Part shown: piece after piece, positions 6,307 through 6,582 of the stretch
Numbering within the stretch: the first letter of the stretch is position 1
Layout: each line of letters starts with the position of its first letter
Assembly (NCBI GenBank): GCA_902773155.1
Contig: CACYDK010000031.1
Location: 1 to 6,582, forward strand
Direction: 5' to 3'
Origin: an uncultured Ruminococcus sp.
Lineage (GTDB): Bacteria > Bacillota > Clostridia > Oscillospirales > Acutalibacteraceae
DNA length: 6,582 nt
Made by a program: the position numbers and the translations under genes
The notes under the pieces: generated by a model
What the model saw: the letters and a program-made list of their open reading frames with translations, nothing else
Database searches by the model: none
What the model was told of the DNA's origin: nothing

Positions 6307-6339
6307 ATGTATTACTACAAAATCCACGAACGATGTTGA
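6307..6339 (+). CDS. Putative 10-aa leader peptide MYYYKIHERC upstream of cysK
   Basis: A 10-codon ORF (ATG 6307, TGA 6337-6339) lies in the cysK leader about 37 nt after the predicted start of P1. GGAG (6295-6298) is 8 nt before the ATG, which is optimal, and AAGG (6301-6304) is nearer still. The peptide has three consecutive Tyr codons and ends Arg-Cys-stop. The single Cys codon TGT (6334-6336) is the last sense codon and begins a small hairpin, TGTTG (6334-6338) with CAACA (6344-6348) around five A. A Cys codon at the end of a well-initiated ORF ahead of a cysteine synthase gene fits a cysteine-sensing leader peptide. No U-rich terminator follows, so classical transcription attenuation is not evident. 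I recognise no named family. It may instead be a decayed copy of the cysK start. Confidence 0.45.
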   Translation: MYYYKIHERC

Positions 6340-6366
6340 AAAACAACACCGGCGATAAATTATAAT
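6336..6366 (+). promoter_or_regulatory. Possible second cysK promoter (P2) overlapping the end of the leader ORF
   Basis: TTGAAA (6336-6341), a long 19-bp spacer and TATAAT (6361-6366) resemble a sigma-A promoter. The TATAAT lies in the 12-bp palindrome AAATTATAATTT (about 6357-6368). The sequence resembles P1: both have TTGA, an A-rich run with CAA, and ACCGG(T/C)GATA. The spacer is poor, so it may be a decayed copy of P1 and not active. Confidence 0.3.
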
Positions 6367-6404
6367 TTAACGATAAAATATTATATCATGAAAGGATTAT
6401 CACT

Positions 6405-6582
6405 ATGAAAATATATAACAAAATCACTGACTTAATCGGAAAGACTCCCCTTCTCGAGCTCAAAAACATCGAAGAAGAAAACGGCCTTGAGGCCACAGTG
6501 GCCGCAAAGCTCGAGTACTTTAATCCCGCGGGAAGCGTAAAGGACAGGATCGCGCGCGCTATGATCGACAACGCCGAGGAGA
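6405..6582 (+). CDS. cysK: Cysteine synthase (O-acetylserine sulfhydrylase), 5' part only
   Basis: Only the first 59 codons are present; the gene runs off the right edge. The product is a PLP-dependent fold-type II enzyme that makes L-cysteine from O-acetylserine and sulfide in the cytoplasm. Family motifs visible are [15 protein letters not shown] (7-21) and [20 protein letters not shown] (35-54), in which Lys46 of SVKDR is the expected PLP-binding lysine. AAAGGA (6391-6396) lies 8 nt before the ATG. The gene is divergent from tcdA, with a leader holding a consensus promoter, a candidate operator and a short Cys-ending ORF, all suggesting control by cysteine or sulfur status. CysM or a CBS-like relative cannot be fully excluded from this fragment, but the motifs favour CysK. 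Confidence 0.9.
   Translation, partial: MKIYNKITDLIGKTPLLELKNIEEENGLEATVAAKLEYFNPAGSVKDRIARAMIDNAEE

Noticed and set aside
6270..6404. T-box leader or classical attenuator ahead of cysK
   Set aside because: The leader is too short for a T-box, has no T-box consensus sequence, and no hairpin there is followed by a U tract.
6386..6571. Minus-strand ORF of 61 codons over the start of cysK
   Set aside because: It is antisense to the clearly recognisable cysK coding sequence and lacks a start signal of its own.

Overview
The window looks like chromosomal DNA from a Gram-positive anaerobic member of the Clostridia, most likely a Ruminococcus-like gut bacterium. The inference rests on three things seen here: consensus sigma-A promoters in AT-rich gaps between more GC-rich genes, Thr-Glu-Ala-Pro linkers and Lys-rich Ig-like modules in secreted proteins, and clostridial-type PbuG/AzgA, transglutaminase-like and CysK sequences. 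No mobile element, CRISPR array, tRNA or rRNA was seen.

Layout. Five genes lie on the minus strand and one on the plus strand. (1) Positions 1-1512: a large secreted modular protein, cut by the left edge. It has its own strong promoter, an excellent ribosome binding site and strongly biased codons, so it is probably abundant. (2) 1743-3128: a PbuG/AzgA-type purine permease with its own promoter and an AU-rich leader holding a long dyad. Two hairpins follow the gene. (3) 3333-6128: a tight operon read right to left, tcdA (tRNA ct6A dehydratase), then a secreted transglutaminase-like protein with a C-terminal Ig-like domain, then a Crp/Fnr-family regulator. The gaps are 10 bp and a 4-bp ATGA overlap. 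(4) 6405-6582: the start of cysK (cysteine synthase), transcribed divergently from tcdA.

The most unusual region is the cysK leader (about 6235-6404). It carries a perfect consensus promoter (TTGACA, 17 bp, TATAAT), a small dyad at the predicted transcription start, and a 10-codon ORF with a good Shine-Dalgarno sequence encoding MYYYKIHERC. The last sense codon of this ORF is the only Cys codon, and it lies in the 5' arm of a small hairpin. A second promoter-like sequence overlaps the end of the ORF. The leader ORF and the start of cysK are 98 bp apart, the same offset as a shared ACCGG-GATA motif, so the leader may descend from a tandem duplication of the cysK 5' end. A cysteine-responsive leader peptide is a plausible but unproven reading.

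A second regulatory cluster lies between the crp-like gene and the permease (3147-3332). It has a TGCAAAT-N6-ATTTGCA dyad just upstream of the permease -35 box and a 44-bp dyad inside the leader. The neighbouring Crp-like protein is an obvious but untested candidate to bind the first of these. No intergenic stretch exceeds 300 bases.
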